Source of the DNA: Larix sibirica
Taxonomy: Eukaryota > Streptophyta > Pinopsida > Pinales > Pinaceae
NCBI GenBank assembly: GCA_004151065.3
Contig: NWUY0300056321.1
Location: 8,480-19,129 of the forward strand
Length of the DNA stretch: 10,650 bases
Direction of reading: 5' to 3'
Shown here: positions 1-7,800 of the stretch, piece by piece
How positions within the stretch are numbered: position 1 is the first letter of the stretch
How the letters are laid out: each line of letters starts with the position of its first letter
Made by a program: the position numbers and the translations under genes
The notes under the pieces: model-generated
The model's input: only the letters and a program-made list of their open reading frames with translations
The model's database searches: none
Told to the model about the DNA's origin: nothing

Positions 1-680
1 AGAAGAAGAGGAAGAAGATGCATTGAAGGAAAAACCAGAAGCACAAAGTGCATGTCCATGAGAGTTAAGAGTTAGAAGAGGAATCAATGTTGATATTGTG
101 CTTCTTCATTGTCGCTTCCAAGGTTTCCATCTTCTTAAAACATTTGGATTCCACATGACCATATTTCCCGCAAAATTTGCAATGATGCTTAGACTTCTTA
201 CCTTTGGATTTGGTTCCTTTGGCATCATGGAAGGATGAGCTGGATAAGTGGGTTTGGGACCTTTGTTTTGCTTATTATTGTGAGGATTTTGCTTATTCAA
301 AGTCTTGGTTTTAGTCTTCTATTGTGCCACTAAGGCTTTGCTAGATGCATTTGCATTGCTAATTAATCCAAGATGTATGAGCTTATCTTGTTCTCTAATC
401 AATGAATTACAAATTGGTTCAAGAGTGGATTTTGTATAGTGAAACCCTAAAGATTCTTTCCTGGAGTAAAAGGTAGATACACAAATAGAATAGGCAGGTC
501 CAATCTTGGAAAGAATATGAAAAGTACTTTACTCATCTTCCCTTTTTATGTTGCATTGTTCAATTAAGAGTCTAAGGGTTTTGTACTTAGATATATAGTC
601 TTGTATGCAAGATAAATCACCTAGATTTAAGGTAATAATCTCATTTTCAAGCAGGTGATCTTGAATCTTCTTAAGTTTCA
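1..680 (-). pseudogene. Ty1/copia gag, broken, runs off left edge
   Basis: Gag of a copia-class LTR retrotransposon, the nucleocapsid/capsid polyprotein that packages element RNA in cytoplasmic particles. Reading the minus strand from about 678 downward, one frame gives a plant copia gag profile: LENEIITL, IQDYISKYKTL, HILSKIGPAYS, SLIREQDKLIHLG. It is interrupted by TAA (529-531) and TAG (319-321). A frameshift between about 250 and 300 moves the reading into the frame of the zinc knuckle at 140-181, where C-x2-C-x4-H-x4-C is fully preserved (CKFCGKYGHVESKC). Beyond it a Ser-rich stretch (positions 1-60, another frame) continues off the window. The N-terminal part of gag and the 5' LTR, which would lie at higher coordinates, are missing; the reading stops where the gypsy LTR terminus begins. 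It cannot be the gag of the copia copy at 7496-9470, because the order on the minus strand is wrong. Family assignment is firm; function is lost. Confidence 0.85.
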
Positions 681-698
681 GGGATAAAGAACACCACA
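681..698 (+). repeat. 18-bp remnant of gypsy 5' LTR terminus
   Basis: Positions 681-698 match the last 18 bases of the 3' LTR (6459-6476) at 17 of 18 sites and end in the CA expected of an LTR. They are followed after two bases by the primer-binding site. The rest of the 5' LTR (about 420 bp) is absent; antisense copia gag takes its place. The element therefore lost its 5' promoter by deletion or recombination. Confidence 0.8.
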
Positions 699-700
699 AG

Positions 701-716
701 TGGTATCAGATCCATG
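701..716 (+). other. Primer-binding site (initiator tRNA-Met)
   Basis: TGGTATCAGATCCATG matches the plant retrotransposon primer-binding site TGGTATCAGAGCCATG at 15 of 16 positions. This is the site where the 3' end of initiator methionine tRNA primes minus-strand DNA synthesis. It lies two bases from the end of the LTR remnant, the usual spacing. Confidence 0.85.
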
Positions 717-1180
717 ATCCTAATACAACATGCCTCCAAGAATTGATAGATTTTTTTAAGGCTAGAGACATGTTCTGTCGTCTTAAAATAAATGCAGAGA
801 TGTATCATTCAACGGATAAACCTATAGTTGGGGAGAAATACACGCAACGAATTAGTTGGTACTTAGTCATGTTGTACCCTCGTTTGGTGCAATTGTTGCA
901 CATTGTTGTAACTCATGTTTGCACCCCTTCAAGTAGTACCACATTAGACAACACCTACAAGCAGAATTACTTCCACCTACCCTAAGGTATATTGAAAGTC
1001 CCATAGGTTACTGAAACTAGCCTACACTCATCTTGTTGCTATAGTGACACTAAATTTGGCACTTGAGAGTATACTCTTGCATACCTAGATAGTCAAGTAG
1101 TATAGCTAAGGTAATGATTGAGCCTCCTTAGTTAGTGCCTTGAGAGATTAGGATGAGGACTACTATTGGATTCCCACACG

Positions 1181-1188
1181 TATATAAG
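1181..1188 (+). promoter_or_regulatory. TATA-box-like site in leader
   Basis: TATATAAG follows a CACACG tract, with CT-rich sequence and an AATAAA (in AAAAAATAAATTC, near 1291) about 110 bases downstream. That arrangement resembles the U3-R part of a plant LTR or a core promoter. No terminal TG...CA pair with a target duplication is clear, so whether this is a nested solo LTR or chance AT-rich sequence is open. Confidence 0.3.
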
Positions 1189-1424
1189 AGAGCTATAGTG
1201 CATGGCAATCCCTTGATTTTAGAACTGTAAGAATATTGGAAACCCTCCTCTCTGCAACCTGTTTACGAGACTTATTCCTTTTCTCTAAGCAAAAAATAAA
1301 TTCATTGGGGGTGGTCACACAAAATTACTACATCTTTGAATCTAACAGGAATTTGTAAATTATGTTAGCACAATAACATTCAAGGCCGAGTGTACAAAAA
1401 AATTCTAGAGGGTCCAGAAAACCC

Positions 1425-1595
1425 TTATTTGTGACCTACCTCACTGGAATCTTTTCATCGTGTTGATCCTTTTGATATATAACTCTCCTAACCTTTTTTG
1501 GGAGCTCCCATAAAAAATTATTTATGACCTACCTCCACAAACTTCTTTCCTCATACTAATAATTTTTATATATATCTCCCACAACCCTGTTTTGG
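1425..1595 (+). repeat. Diverged 93-bp-period duplication in leader
   Basis: The block starting TTATTTGTGACCTACCTC at 1425 (to 1501) recurs as TTATTTATGACCTACCTC at 1518 (to 1595), offset 93 bases. Both copies go on through CTTC/TTTC-rich sequence, an AT-rich GATATATAACTCTCC / TATATATATCTCCC segment and ACC-TTTTGG. The copies differ by substitutions and small gaps, so the duplication is old. Confidence 0.7.
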
Positions 1596-1666
1596 TAGAC
1601 CCAACTCCTATCCTTTTACATTCCTACTTTTCTACTCACATTGTACAAACTCACCACTAAGCCAAA

Positions 1667-2538
1667 ATGGAAAATAACAACCATAATCCATCGCAACCCA
1701 ATATCACCCCCCACTTAGCCTATTTACCTTCAAACTCTCGCCTCTAATGTGGGCCAACTCACCTGGCGGTTGATCGACTAAGAACATAAGAAATCCAACA
1801 TTGAATTAATGTTAACTATTATTTCCCAACATTATGGATATGTTCCACCCTTTGACACCCCCACTCATGAAGCTGTAGTCATTGAAGACAAGGGCTCTCA
1901 CTCTCTATTCTTGGAACACCAATCTCCCTCCTTTGTAGACAAAAATACATGGCACCATTTTCTAAAGATTTTCATGTGCAAATTTGATGGTTCTAACCTC
2001 TCAGGTTGGGTGACTCAAATGGAACATTATTTTTCACTCCATGGCATTAAATATGATCTTGAAAAGTTGAAAATTGGGGTATTAAACTTAGATTTTGAAT
2101 GATGGCAGTAGTGGTAATGGTAACATTAATCTTATCATCATTATTTCCCTTAAATCCAATTTGTGAAGATCATTCATGAGCGATTTGATAGGGACATTCA
2201 TTATTTAGGCCAATTGACTAAATTGCGCCAAACAAGCACTATCCTAGACTACATGACAACATTTGAGTAGTTGATCATATGCACCAAAGGCCTCTTTGAT
2301 TCTTTTTCTTGGGAATGTTTCATCAGTGACCTCAAGGAGGAAATTTGTGAACATGTCCTCATGCAACGACCCTCTACTTGGTCGGAAGCTTGTGATAGAG
2401 CTTGTGAAGTTGAATTAGTCCTCAATTCCCAAACCAAGCACACCCTTCATTTTCCCCTCACATTGTATCTCCCATGGATCCCACTCCCAACAACCCCCCA
2501 CTCCACCTTTATGCATCCATAATATCACCCTAGAGATC
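1667..2538 (+). pseudogene. Gypsy gag, broken
   Basis: Capsid-type Gag of the gypsy element. The ATG at 1667 opens a short frame (MENNNHNPSQ...) that ends in TAA near 1745. Frame 3 then carries the rest: QLTWRLID, stop, then the capsid core with KFDGSNLSGWVTQMEHYFSL (about 1977-2040), LNLDFE, and a tract where conserved Trp/Arg/Gln codons have become TGA, TAG and TAA (2100-2115). The same frame continues with ERFDRDIHYLGQLTKLRQ, TAG, then CFISDLKEEICEHVLMQRP and TWSEACDRACE (2178-2420), a classic plant chromovirus Gag profile. A frameshift near 2525-2540 leads into the zinc-knuckle frame. At least six stops and two frameshifts exclude function. Confidence 0.88.
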
Positions 2539-3315
2539 ATGGTTGAGTGTCAACTCCATAGCCTTTGTTATAATTGTGATGAAAAATATGCCATAGGACA
2601 TAGCTATAAAGAATATAAAATATCCCTAATAGAATCCAACCCCCTTGAGATCCGAGAAGTCAACATAGTGGAAGCTCTGCCTGAACTAGAGGGTGATGAC
2701 CAAATGTTGCCTCTCAAAGATTCTCTTGATACACCATTTCTAAAGGAGCAACCACAAATTTCCCTCCATTCTTTATTTGGGTTTTCCACTCCTCGGAAGT
2801 TGAAATCAATTGGCTACATAAAGCATAACAAAGTCATCGTTCTAATTAACAGTGGAAACACCCATAATTTCATCCATAGGCATGTGGTGGAAGACACCCA
2901 TTGCTATATCCATTCCATTTCCAATTTTTAAATCCTGATAGCAAATGGGGGTACAATGAAATGTGGTGGTTGATGTGAGAATTTCAAACTCCAAATGGGA
3001 GACTATCATCTAAAAACCCATATGTTTTCTATTGACATGGGTTGATATGATATTGTTTTCGGGGTTGAATGACTCAGAACATTAGGTCTTGTCACAATGG
3101 ATTTTCGTGAACTCTTTCTATGCTTCACTCAAGCCATACACACACGTCACCTTCAAGGAATTACATCAGGTTCTCCTGAAATTATATTTTCCCATCGCAT
3201 GGATAAAATGTTGAAGAAGGGCCACTCAAGTGTTGTTACTCAGTTCCATACCATACACTTTTTAGGCACAATCCCCTCATATATTCACCTCAACTTGCAA
3301 CGGGTTTTCTCCTAG
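2539..3315 (+). pseudogene. Gypsy zinc knuckle and aspartic protease, inactive
   Basis: One frame (frame 1) encodes the end of Gag and the protease that cleaves the Gag-Pol polyprotein. The zinc knuckle CYNCDEKYAIGH (about 2569-2604) keeps its first two Cys and its His, but the final Cys is replaced by Tyr. After an acidic linker, the retropepsin motif appears as L-I-N-S-G-N-T-H-N-F: the catalytic Asp of the D-S/T-G triad is Asn (AAC, 2848-2850). The fold continues as ANGGTMKCGG, LQMGDYHLKTH, SIDMG, DIVFGVE, LRTLG, interrupted by TAA 2929 and TGA at 2971, 3043 and 3070. The last of these replaces a conserved Trp. The linker to reverse transcriptase (SHRMDKMLKKGHSSVV) follows and ends at TAG 3313. 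Confidence 0.87.
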
Positions 3316-4100
3316 TACCAACATTTTTTTGATGCACCCAAGGGTTTACCTCTATCCCATCGAGAGCATGACCATGTCATTCCTTTAATTCAAGGTACTT
3401 GATCCCCCAATGTCCATAATTACTGCAACTTGTTTTCCCAAAATAATGAAATTGGAAAGATCATTCAAGAATTGTTGTATGTCATTGTTATTCATCCTAG
3501 CACAAGCCCATATTCTTCACCTGTGGTTATGGTCATCAAAAAGCAAGGTGATTGGTCCATAGTCATGATTTCTGATCTCTTAAAAAAATCTTCATCAAAG
3601 AAAAATTTCCTCTTCCACTCATTGATGATCTCTTAGACAAGTTGCATGGTGCCAAATTTCTCACCAAAATCAACCAAATTCTGCACTCATGAAGGTCATT
3701 ATGAGTTCTTGGTTATACCCTTTGGACTTTCCAATGCCCCATCCACTTTTCAAAGTCTCATGAATAATATTTTCCGCCCCTTCCTCTACCATTTTTTCTT
3801 GGTTTTATTCGATGTTATCCTTGTCTACATTCATACCTAGGAAAGCCACCTCCAACATGTTTCCCACACTTTGCACTTATTACAAGACCAATAATTATTT
3901 GTGAAATGATCCAAGTGTGCTTTTGGGGTGACTAAGGTTGAATACTTAGGGCATATTGTGAGTTGAGATGGGGTTCAGGTGGATCCCAAGAAAGTGGAAG
4001 ATATGAAGAACTGTCCGCACCCTAAGACTCTCAAGATATTTAGAGCATTCATTGGCCTTATAGGCTATTACCGTAATTTTGTGGCAAACTATGGGAATAT
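3316..4100 (+). pseudogene. Gypsy reverse transcriptase, catalytic core lost
   Basis: RNA-dependent DNA polymerase domain. Frame 1 shows the approach to the fingers, ending in ELLYVIVIHPSTSPYSSPVVMVIKK (3430-3543). A shift to frame 3 near 3580 gives [22 protein letters not shown], and after 3673 frame 1 resumes with [27 protein letters not shown] (to about 3765). Roughly 20 residues that should lie between the last two blocks, including the first catalytic Asp, are deleted; the edges share the repeat ACCAAA. The YxDD box reads L-F-D-V (3808-3816), so a second catalytic Asp is Val. Further on are KCAFGVTKVEYLGHIVS, DPKKVEDMKNCPHPKTLK and FIGLIGYYRNFVANYG (the RT-RNase H connection). Stops at 3400, 3838, 3892, 3907 and 3964 confirm that it is dead. 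Confidence 0.92.
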
Positions 4101-4600
4101 TCCATCTCCATTGGAAACATTGCTAAGAAAGAATGCCTTTTCTTGGCATGAAACAATAGAGCAAGATTTAACCCCCCTCGAGGAGGCCATGTGTACTACA
4201 CTTGTGTTAGTCATGCTATATTTCACTAATACATTTGTCTTAGAATGCAATGCCTCGGGCCATGTATTGGGAGTTATATTATCATAGGAAGGACGTCCCT
4301 TGGCCATCGAAACTTGCTCAAATCCACCTATGAAAAAGAAGTCATGGCTATCCTTCATGTAGTTAAGACATGGCGCCCCTATATAATCATACAACATTTC
4401 CATATCAAGACAAACCATCATAGTCTCAACTATTTCCTCAAACAACACATTTTCCTCGCCCGAGCAACAAAAACCAGTCACTAAGATGTTGGGTTATGAT
4501 TATGAAATCAATATAAGAAGGGTTGCAACAATGTGGCGGTTGATGCCTTGTATAGGCAATTTGAAGAGGATGGTTTATTCTTCACCTTATGCATATCATG
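4101..4600 (+). pseudogene. Gypsy RNase H, inactive
   Basis: Domain that degrades the RNA strand of the RNA-DNA hybrid. Frame 1 gives NAFSWHETIEQDLTPLEEAM and then FVLECNASGHVLGVIL, where the normal D-A-S-G catalytic motif has Asn in place of Asp (AAT, 4249-4251). A TAG and a small deletion follow, and the reading shifts to frame 3: NLLKSTYEKEVMAILHVVKTWRPY (the Glu-containing helix is intact), HIKTNHHSLNYFL (normally T-D-H-x-S-L, Asp again replaced by Asn), a slip near 4450, LGYDYEI in frame 2, and NNVAVDALYRQFEEDG back in frame 3. Two of the acidic positions that bind metal are lost. Confidence 0.88.
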
Positions 4601-5500
4601 CCCAGGATGGCTAGACAAAGTGCGACAAGAATTGTTGGTCGAGGACACAGTTCACCACCTCATTAAATGGATTCAAGAAGACCCAAATCCTACACTTCGG
4701 TATACCTGAAACCAAAATATTTTGAGGTATAAGGAGTGATCTTTCTCACATCATATTCGACATTGAAACCAAGAATATTGGAGGAATTACATTCATCACC
4801 CATAACAAGTCACTCGGAATTTCATAAAACTTATGAAATAATTAAATGGTCTTTCTTATGGGAAGGCATGAAAAAAAGATATCCATAACTTTGATGTTGC
4901 CTGCGACACTTCCCAACGACGAAACAATGAAGTCTCTAGAGGCTATCCATCCACTCCCCATTCCTAACCATATTTGGATGAACATCTCTATGGATTTCAT
5001 TATGGGGATTCCTAAGGTAGGAAATAAAATAATCATTATGGTGGTAATAGATCATCTGATAAAATATTCCCACTTTTATGCCTTATAACCCACTTTTACA
5101 CCCTCTTTAGTGGCCCAAGTTTTCTTATGTCAAATTTCAAACTCCATGGCATGCCCACTTCTATCGTCTCTAATCATGACCCCACTTTTACCAACAAGTT
5201 TTGGCAAGAGATGTTCAAACTTCAAGGCACTCAGTTGAATCTCATCATGACATACCACACCCAAACATATAGTCAAACTGAAGTGGCCAATAAGTGCCTA
5301 GAAAACTACTTATGTTGCTTTACGTTAGATAAGCCACACTAATGGGCCCACTAGCTCTCTGGCCGAATGGTGGTATAGCACCACTTATCATGGTTCCACA
5401 ACTATGACACCATATGACACAATGTACGATGAAAATCGCTTATCAATGATTTCCTATATACCAGGTAGCACACGGGTCCATGTAGTGGATGGATCACTCT
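4601..5500 (+). pseudogene. Gypsy integrase, zinc finger and core
   Basis: Integrase joins element DNA to the host chromosome. The N-terminal HHCC finger is read in pieces: ELHSSPITSHSEFHKTY (frame 2, about 4784-4834) has the His pair; ACDTSQRR (frame 3, about 4896-4920) has one Cys, with the second Cys changed to Ser. The core follows: ISMDFIMGIPK carries the first catalytic Asp (GAT, 4993-4995). KLHGMPTSIVSNHDPTF (5130s-5180s, frame 3) has Asn (AAT, 5172-5174) where the second Asp belongs. QTEVANKCLE carries the catalytic Glu (5280-5282). The Asn-to-Glu spacing is exactly 35 intervening residues, matching DX35E. TAA at 5086 and 5340, TAG near 5351 and shifts near 4740, 4840, 4915, 5130 and 5355 break it. 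Confidence 0.92.
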
Positions 5501-6009
5501 GCACTGAATCTAGCATTCTTTGCATCCTCATAGATAATTTGATTCTTGCTGAAAACAAAATGAAGCAATAGGCTAGTCAACATCACTCTAAGTGCTCCTT
5601 TGAAGTTGGGGATCATGTGTTTCTTTGACTGCAACTATATAAACATACATCTCTCAAGGCCCATCTCCATTAGAATCTTGATCCCAAGTTCTATGGACCC
5701 TACACCATTATACAACGCATTGTAAAAGTATCCTATAAGCTTTCTCTACTAGACCACTCCAAGATTGACCCTTCCTTACATGTCTCTTTCCTAAAAAAAG
5801 TGGTGGGATCAAATTGCAAAGTACAGACCAGTTTACCAGAATTGGATGAGGAAGGTTTCATTTGGCTTCATCTAACTATAGTATTGGATTCCAGGGGAAT
5901 ATAATTGCGTAGTCTCACTTCCTTGATCCAGTGGAACGACATGCTTCCAGAAGATGCAACTTGGGAACCAACCAACATTTTACAACAATTTCTGCACCTA
6001 CAACATTGA
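5359..6009 (+). pseudogene. Integrase C-terminus and chromodomain-like tail
   Basis: One frame (frame 1) is readable from LAEWWYSTTYHGSTTMTPY to a terminal TGA at 6007-6009, with four in-frame stops, two of them at positions where Gln (after KMKQ) and Arg (FL-stop-LQ) would be expected. It holds the C-terminal integrase region: FEVGDHVFL, the GPY/F-type block KFYGPYTIIQRIVKVSYKLSL, and SLHVSFLKK (about 5760-5800). The last about 60 codons (VLDSRGI, QWNDMLPEDATWEP) resemble the chromodomain tail by which chromoviruses are thought to target modified histones. The aromatic cage is poorly conserved, so I call it chromodomain-like. The frame ends 16 bases before the polypurine tract. Confidence 0.85.
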
Positions 6010-6025
6010 GGGAAACATTGCTTTT

Positions 6026-6037
6026 GATGTGGGAGGT
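6026..6037 (+). other. Polypurine tract of gypsy element
   Basis: GATGTGGGAGGT directly precedes the TG that starts the 3' LTR. A G-rich purine run here resists RNase H and primes plus-strand DNA synthesis. Its purine content is imperfect (three T), probably through decay. Confidence 0.7.
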
Positions 6038-6051
6038 TGTTTTAGGGTCCT

Positions 6052-6133
6052 ACACTAACTCAACTTACTCTAGTAATTAATCATGCATCATATAAGGCCA
6101 TAAAGTTCTAATAAGACTGAGTAAGTTAGTGTT
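6052..6133. repeat. Inverted repeat in LTR U3
   Basis: ACACTAACTCAACTTACTC at 6052-6070 pairs with GAGTAAGTTAGTGTT at 6119-6133, apart from a four-base bulge (TCAA) in the left arm. The pairing includes ACACTAACT and TTACTC. The loop is about 48 bases and AT-rich. It lies upstream of the TATA-like boxes. Confidence 0.6.
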
Positions 6134-6214
6134 CAACAATAAATGTAACTCTTTATTAATTAAGACCCATTAGGAAGTTGTATTTTGACTGTGTCAAGTA
6201 GTTAGGGTTTTGGA

Positions 6215-6233
6215 TATTTAAAGTCTATTTAAA
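6215..6233 (+). promoter_or_regulatory. Twin TATTTAAA boxes of gypsy LTR promoter
   Basis: TATTTAAA occurs at 6215-6222 and again at 6226-6233, 11 bases apart, about 180 bases into the LTR. That is where the U3 core promoter of a 440-bp plant LTR would be expected. Because this is the 3' LTR, any transcription would read outward into the LINE fragment. Confidence 0.55.
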
Positions 6234-6486
6234 GATCTTCAAATATATGTAGTGTTTTGTGAAGAATATTGTAATAGAGAACTTCTCAAGTGAATGGTTG
6301 TCCTACCATAAGAGGCCCATGAAAATTGTCCCTATATTAGCAAGGATCTTTTCCTACCATATTTTGTTATTATTGTCTCATATTTTTGGTTTTGAGTTGC
6401 ATATTTCTGGTTTATTGCATGTTAATCTTGCTATATTTTATGTGATTCTCAATTTTAAGGGGTAAAGAACACCACAAAAGGAAACT

Positions 6487-7385
6487 AAAGGTGTTCCAAT
6501 AGTCAAGTGGAAGTCTATAGAAAAACCAAAGGAAGCTTGTGGATGGGGCCTCAAAGATATCCACCACTTTGGGAAGGCTCTTATAGCTAAATGTTTGTGG
6601 AGGTTAATATCCAACAAGGGGATGTGGAGCTTGATAATTATTAAAAACTATATAGAACTTGATTCTTCAGTAAACGATATTGGAAAGCCAAATAAATTTG
6701 TTTGTGTTACTTCCATTGTATGGAAGGCAATCGTCTTTGCGTTCCCTTTGATAGACAATTGGTTTGCATGGAAAGTAGGTAATGGGGAGAGTGTGTGGAT
6801 AGGATCAAACCCTTGGGTTAGATCCGGGGAGTAAATTGATCTAACTACAAACTTTGATACTACCCTTCATGAGAAAGGCATCTATAATCTTGCTTAGCCC
6901 ACTTCTTTAAAAATCATTATTATTTGGCACCAAGAGTGGAAAATTGCAGCTCCTCTTCAGTTGGAAGGAAATGAATGGGAGGATTATATACTTATACCAA
7001 AGAGCATCCATGTTATAATAAAAGAGGAATAATGTATTCTAGTATGGACCATAATCCCTGCTATAGGGTTTTATACTCTTAAATTGAGATATAAAGCTAT
7101 GCTTGAAGAGGAGAACCATGAAAATAATCAATGGTAGTGGAAACCACTATGGAAGATAATGTCTTCCATGAAAGTAATAATCTTCACGTGGTTGTTACCA
7201 TGAACAAGGCTCTAACTTGGGAATTGATTTATAAGAGAAACAAGAAAGGCCCTAGCTAGTGTATGATGCGAAAAAGAATTGAAGAAACAACGGTTCATTT
7301 ACTCATTTATTGTGAGTGTGCAATGAACATGTATGCACTAAAATGGAAAATTTCAAGGGATTTAGAGAAGCGTGGAAAGTAGATT
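6487..7385 (+). pseudogene. LINE ORF2 3' fragment (zf-RVT region)
   Basis: Remnant of the C-terminal part of a plant L1-type LINE ORF2, downstream of the reverse transcriptase. Frame 1 reads PIVKWKSIEKPKEACGWGLKDIHHFGKALIAKCLWRL, the usual W-x-x-I-x-x-P-K-x-x-G-G-x-G-(L/I)-x-D block (here the first Gly is Cys), then WFAWKVGNGESVWIGSNPWV (about 6757-6820). Stops follow at 6832 and beyond (two TAA, several TAG). A shift near 7203 leads to frame 3, LTWELIYKRNKKGPS, and the zinc-binding segment CMMRKRIEETTVHLLIYC (about 7260-7313), where the second Cys of C-x2-C is Arg but H-x4-C remains. It starts within about 10 bases of the gypsy LTR end, so the LINE was probably there first and was cut by the gypsy insertion or by later rearrangement. 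The rest of ORF2 is not in the window. Confidence 0.78.
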
Positions 7386-7686
7386 AAATATCATATTGTC
7401 TTAAAAATTATGTCTCAAGGCCATAATTGAAGGAATTCAATACTCTTTCTATAATAGTAGTTTAGGGTTGGTTGTGAGGAATGCGTGTGTATTTGTGTTA
7501 GAGAACTATGGGATTGGGTAGAAACATAGTTAGTTATTCCAAGAAAGAGGTGGTGCATAAAGAAATGATTACAACACATAAGCACAACTAAAAATTGCTC
7601 AACATATATAGAAGTGTAAAAAAACAAAATATTTCCATACACAACACAAATCACACTCATTCATCTAGATCAACCTATAAGGCCAT

Positions 7687-7694
7687 CTTATATA
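7687..7694 (-). promoter_or_regulatory. TATA box of copia LTR
   Basis: TATATAAG on the minus strand within GTACTATATAAGATGG. It sits about 270 bases from the LTR start, placing U3 at roughly 7700-7963 and R-U5 at about 7496-7660. Its strength and position support the LTR call. Confidence 0.65.
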
Positions 7695-7756
7695 GTACCA
7701 AGATGTAATCAACTCTCTTTAAGTAAGGAAGATGAGGTCCACATATATTGGTGACG

Positions 7757-7795
7757 GCGCATAACAAACTTCTTGAATTCTACCTTGTTATGTGC
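7757..7795. repeat. Hairpin in copia U3
   Basis: GCGCATAACAA (7757-7767) and TTGTTATGTGC (7785-7795) pair over 11 positions with a single G-T wobble and a 17-base loop. It lies between the TATA box and the TTGACTA array, so it could be a protein-binding palindrome or chance. Confidence 0.6.
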
Positions 7796-7800
7796 ATAGG

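Larger units (their letters stand above)
717..1666 (+). other. Gypsy 5' leader, non-coding, unusually long
   Basis: About 950 bases separate the primer-binding site from the first gag ATG. I see no recognisable coding signal. An 80-codon open stretch at 743-985 resembles nothing I know and is probably chance. The leader holds a strong TATA-like site with a downstream AATAAA (1181-1300), which could mark a nested LTR remnant, and a diverged duplication at 1425-1595. Short-LTR chromoviruses usually have shorter leaders, so part of this stretch may be a later insertion. Confidence 0.5.
681..6476 (+). mobile_element. Degenerate Ty3/gypsy chromovirus, 5' LTR truncated
   Basis: An almost complete but dead gypsy element: LTR remnant, primer-binding site, leader, gag, protease, reverse transcriptase, RNase H, integrase, chromodomain-like tail, polypurine tract and 3' LTR, in the order that defines Ty3/gypsy (integrase after RNase H). 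The coding region must be read across all three frames and contains many stops and short deletions. The short LTR (about 440 bp), the gag with FDGSNLSGW, the integrase spacing and the C-terminal chromodomain-like segment running up to the polypurine tract fit plant chromoviruses; a Reina-like lineage is my guess, not proven. No target-site duplication can be checked, because the left boundary is an internal break. The sequence after the 3' LTR starts AAAGG. Confidence 0.9.
6038..6476 (+). repeat. Gypsy 3' LTR (439 bp)
   Basis: It starts TGTTTTAGGGTCC just after the polypurine tract and ends AAAGAACACCACA, giving the TG...CA ends of an LTR with a 3-bp TGT/ACA terminal inversion. The last 18 bases recur at 681-698 beside the primer-binding site, which fixes the 3' boundary. 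Inside are a U3 inverted repeat (6052-6133) and a pair of TATTTAAA boxes (6215-6233). The short open stretches within it are not genes. Confidence 0.85.

Noticed and set aside
106-300. Minus-strand open frame used as a single 64-residue protein
   Set aside because: Its second half reads through the zinc knuckle in the wrong frame; the gag interpretation needs a frameshift near 250-300 and gives a perfect CCHC motif.
743-985. 80-codon open frame after the primer-binding site
   Set aside because: No recognisable motif, and gag of this element clearly starts later at 1667 with a typical profile.
1342-1368. CTAACA...TGTTAG inverted repeat as a transposon terminus
   Set aside because: Only six bases per arm around 15 bases, with no target duplication and no element on either side.
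4089-4481. 130-codon minus-strand open frame
   Set aside because: It is the antisense of the gypsy RNase H domain, whose plus-strand reading is unmistakable.
681-6476. Endogenous pararetrovirus (Caulimoviridae) instead of gypsy
   Set aside because: It has an LTR, a polypurine tract and an integrase core with DX35E spacing, and no movement protein.
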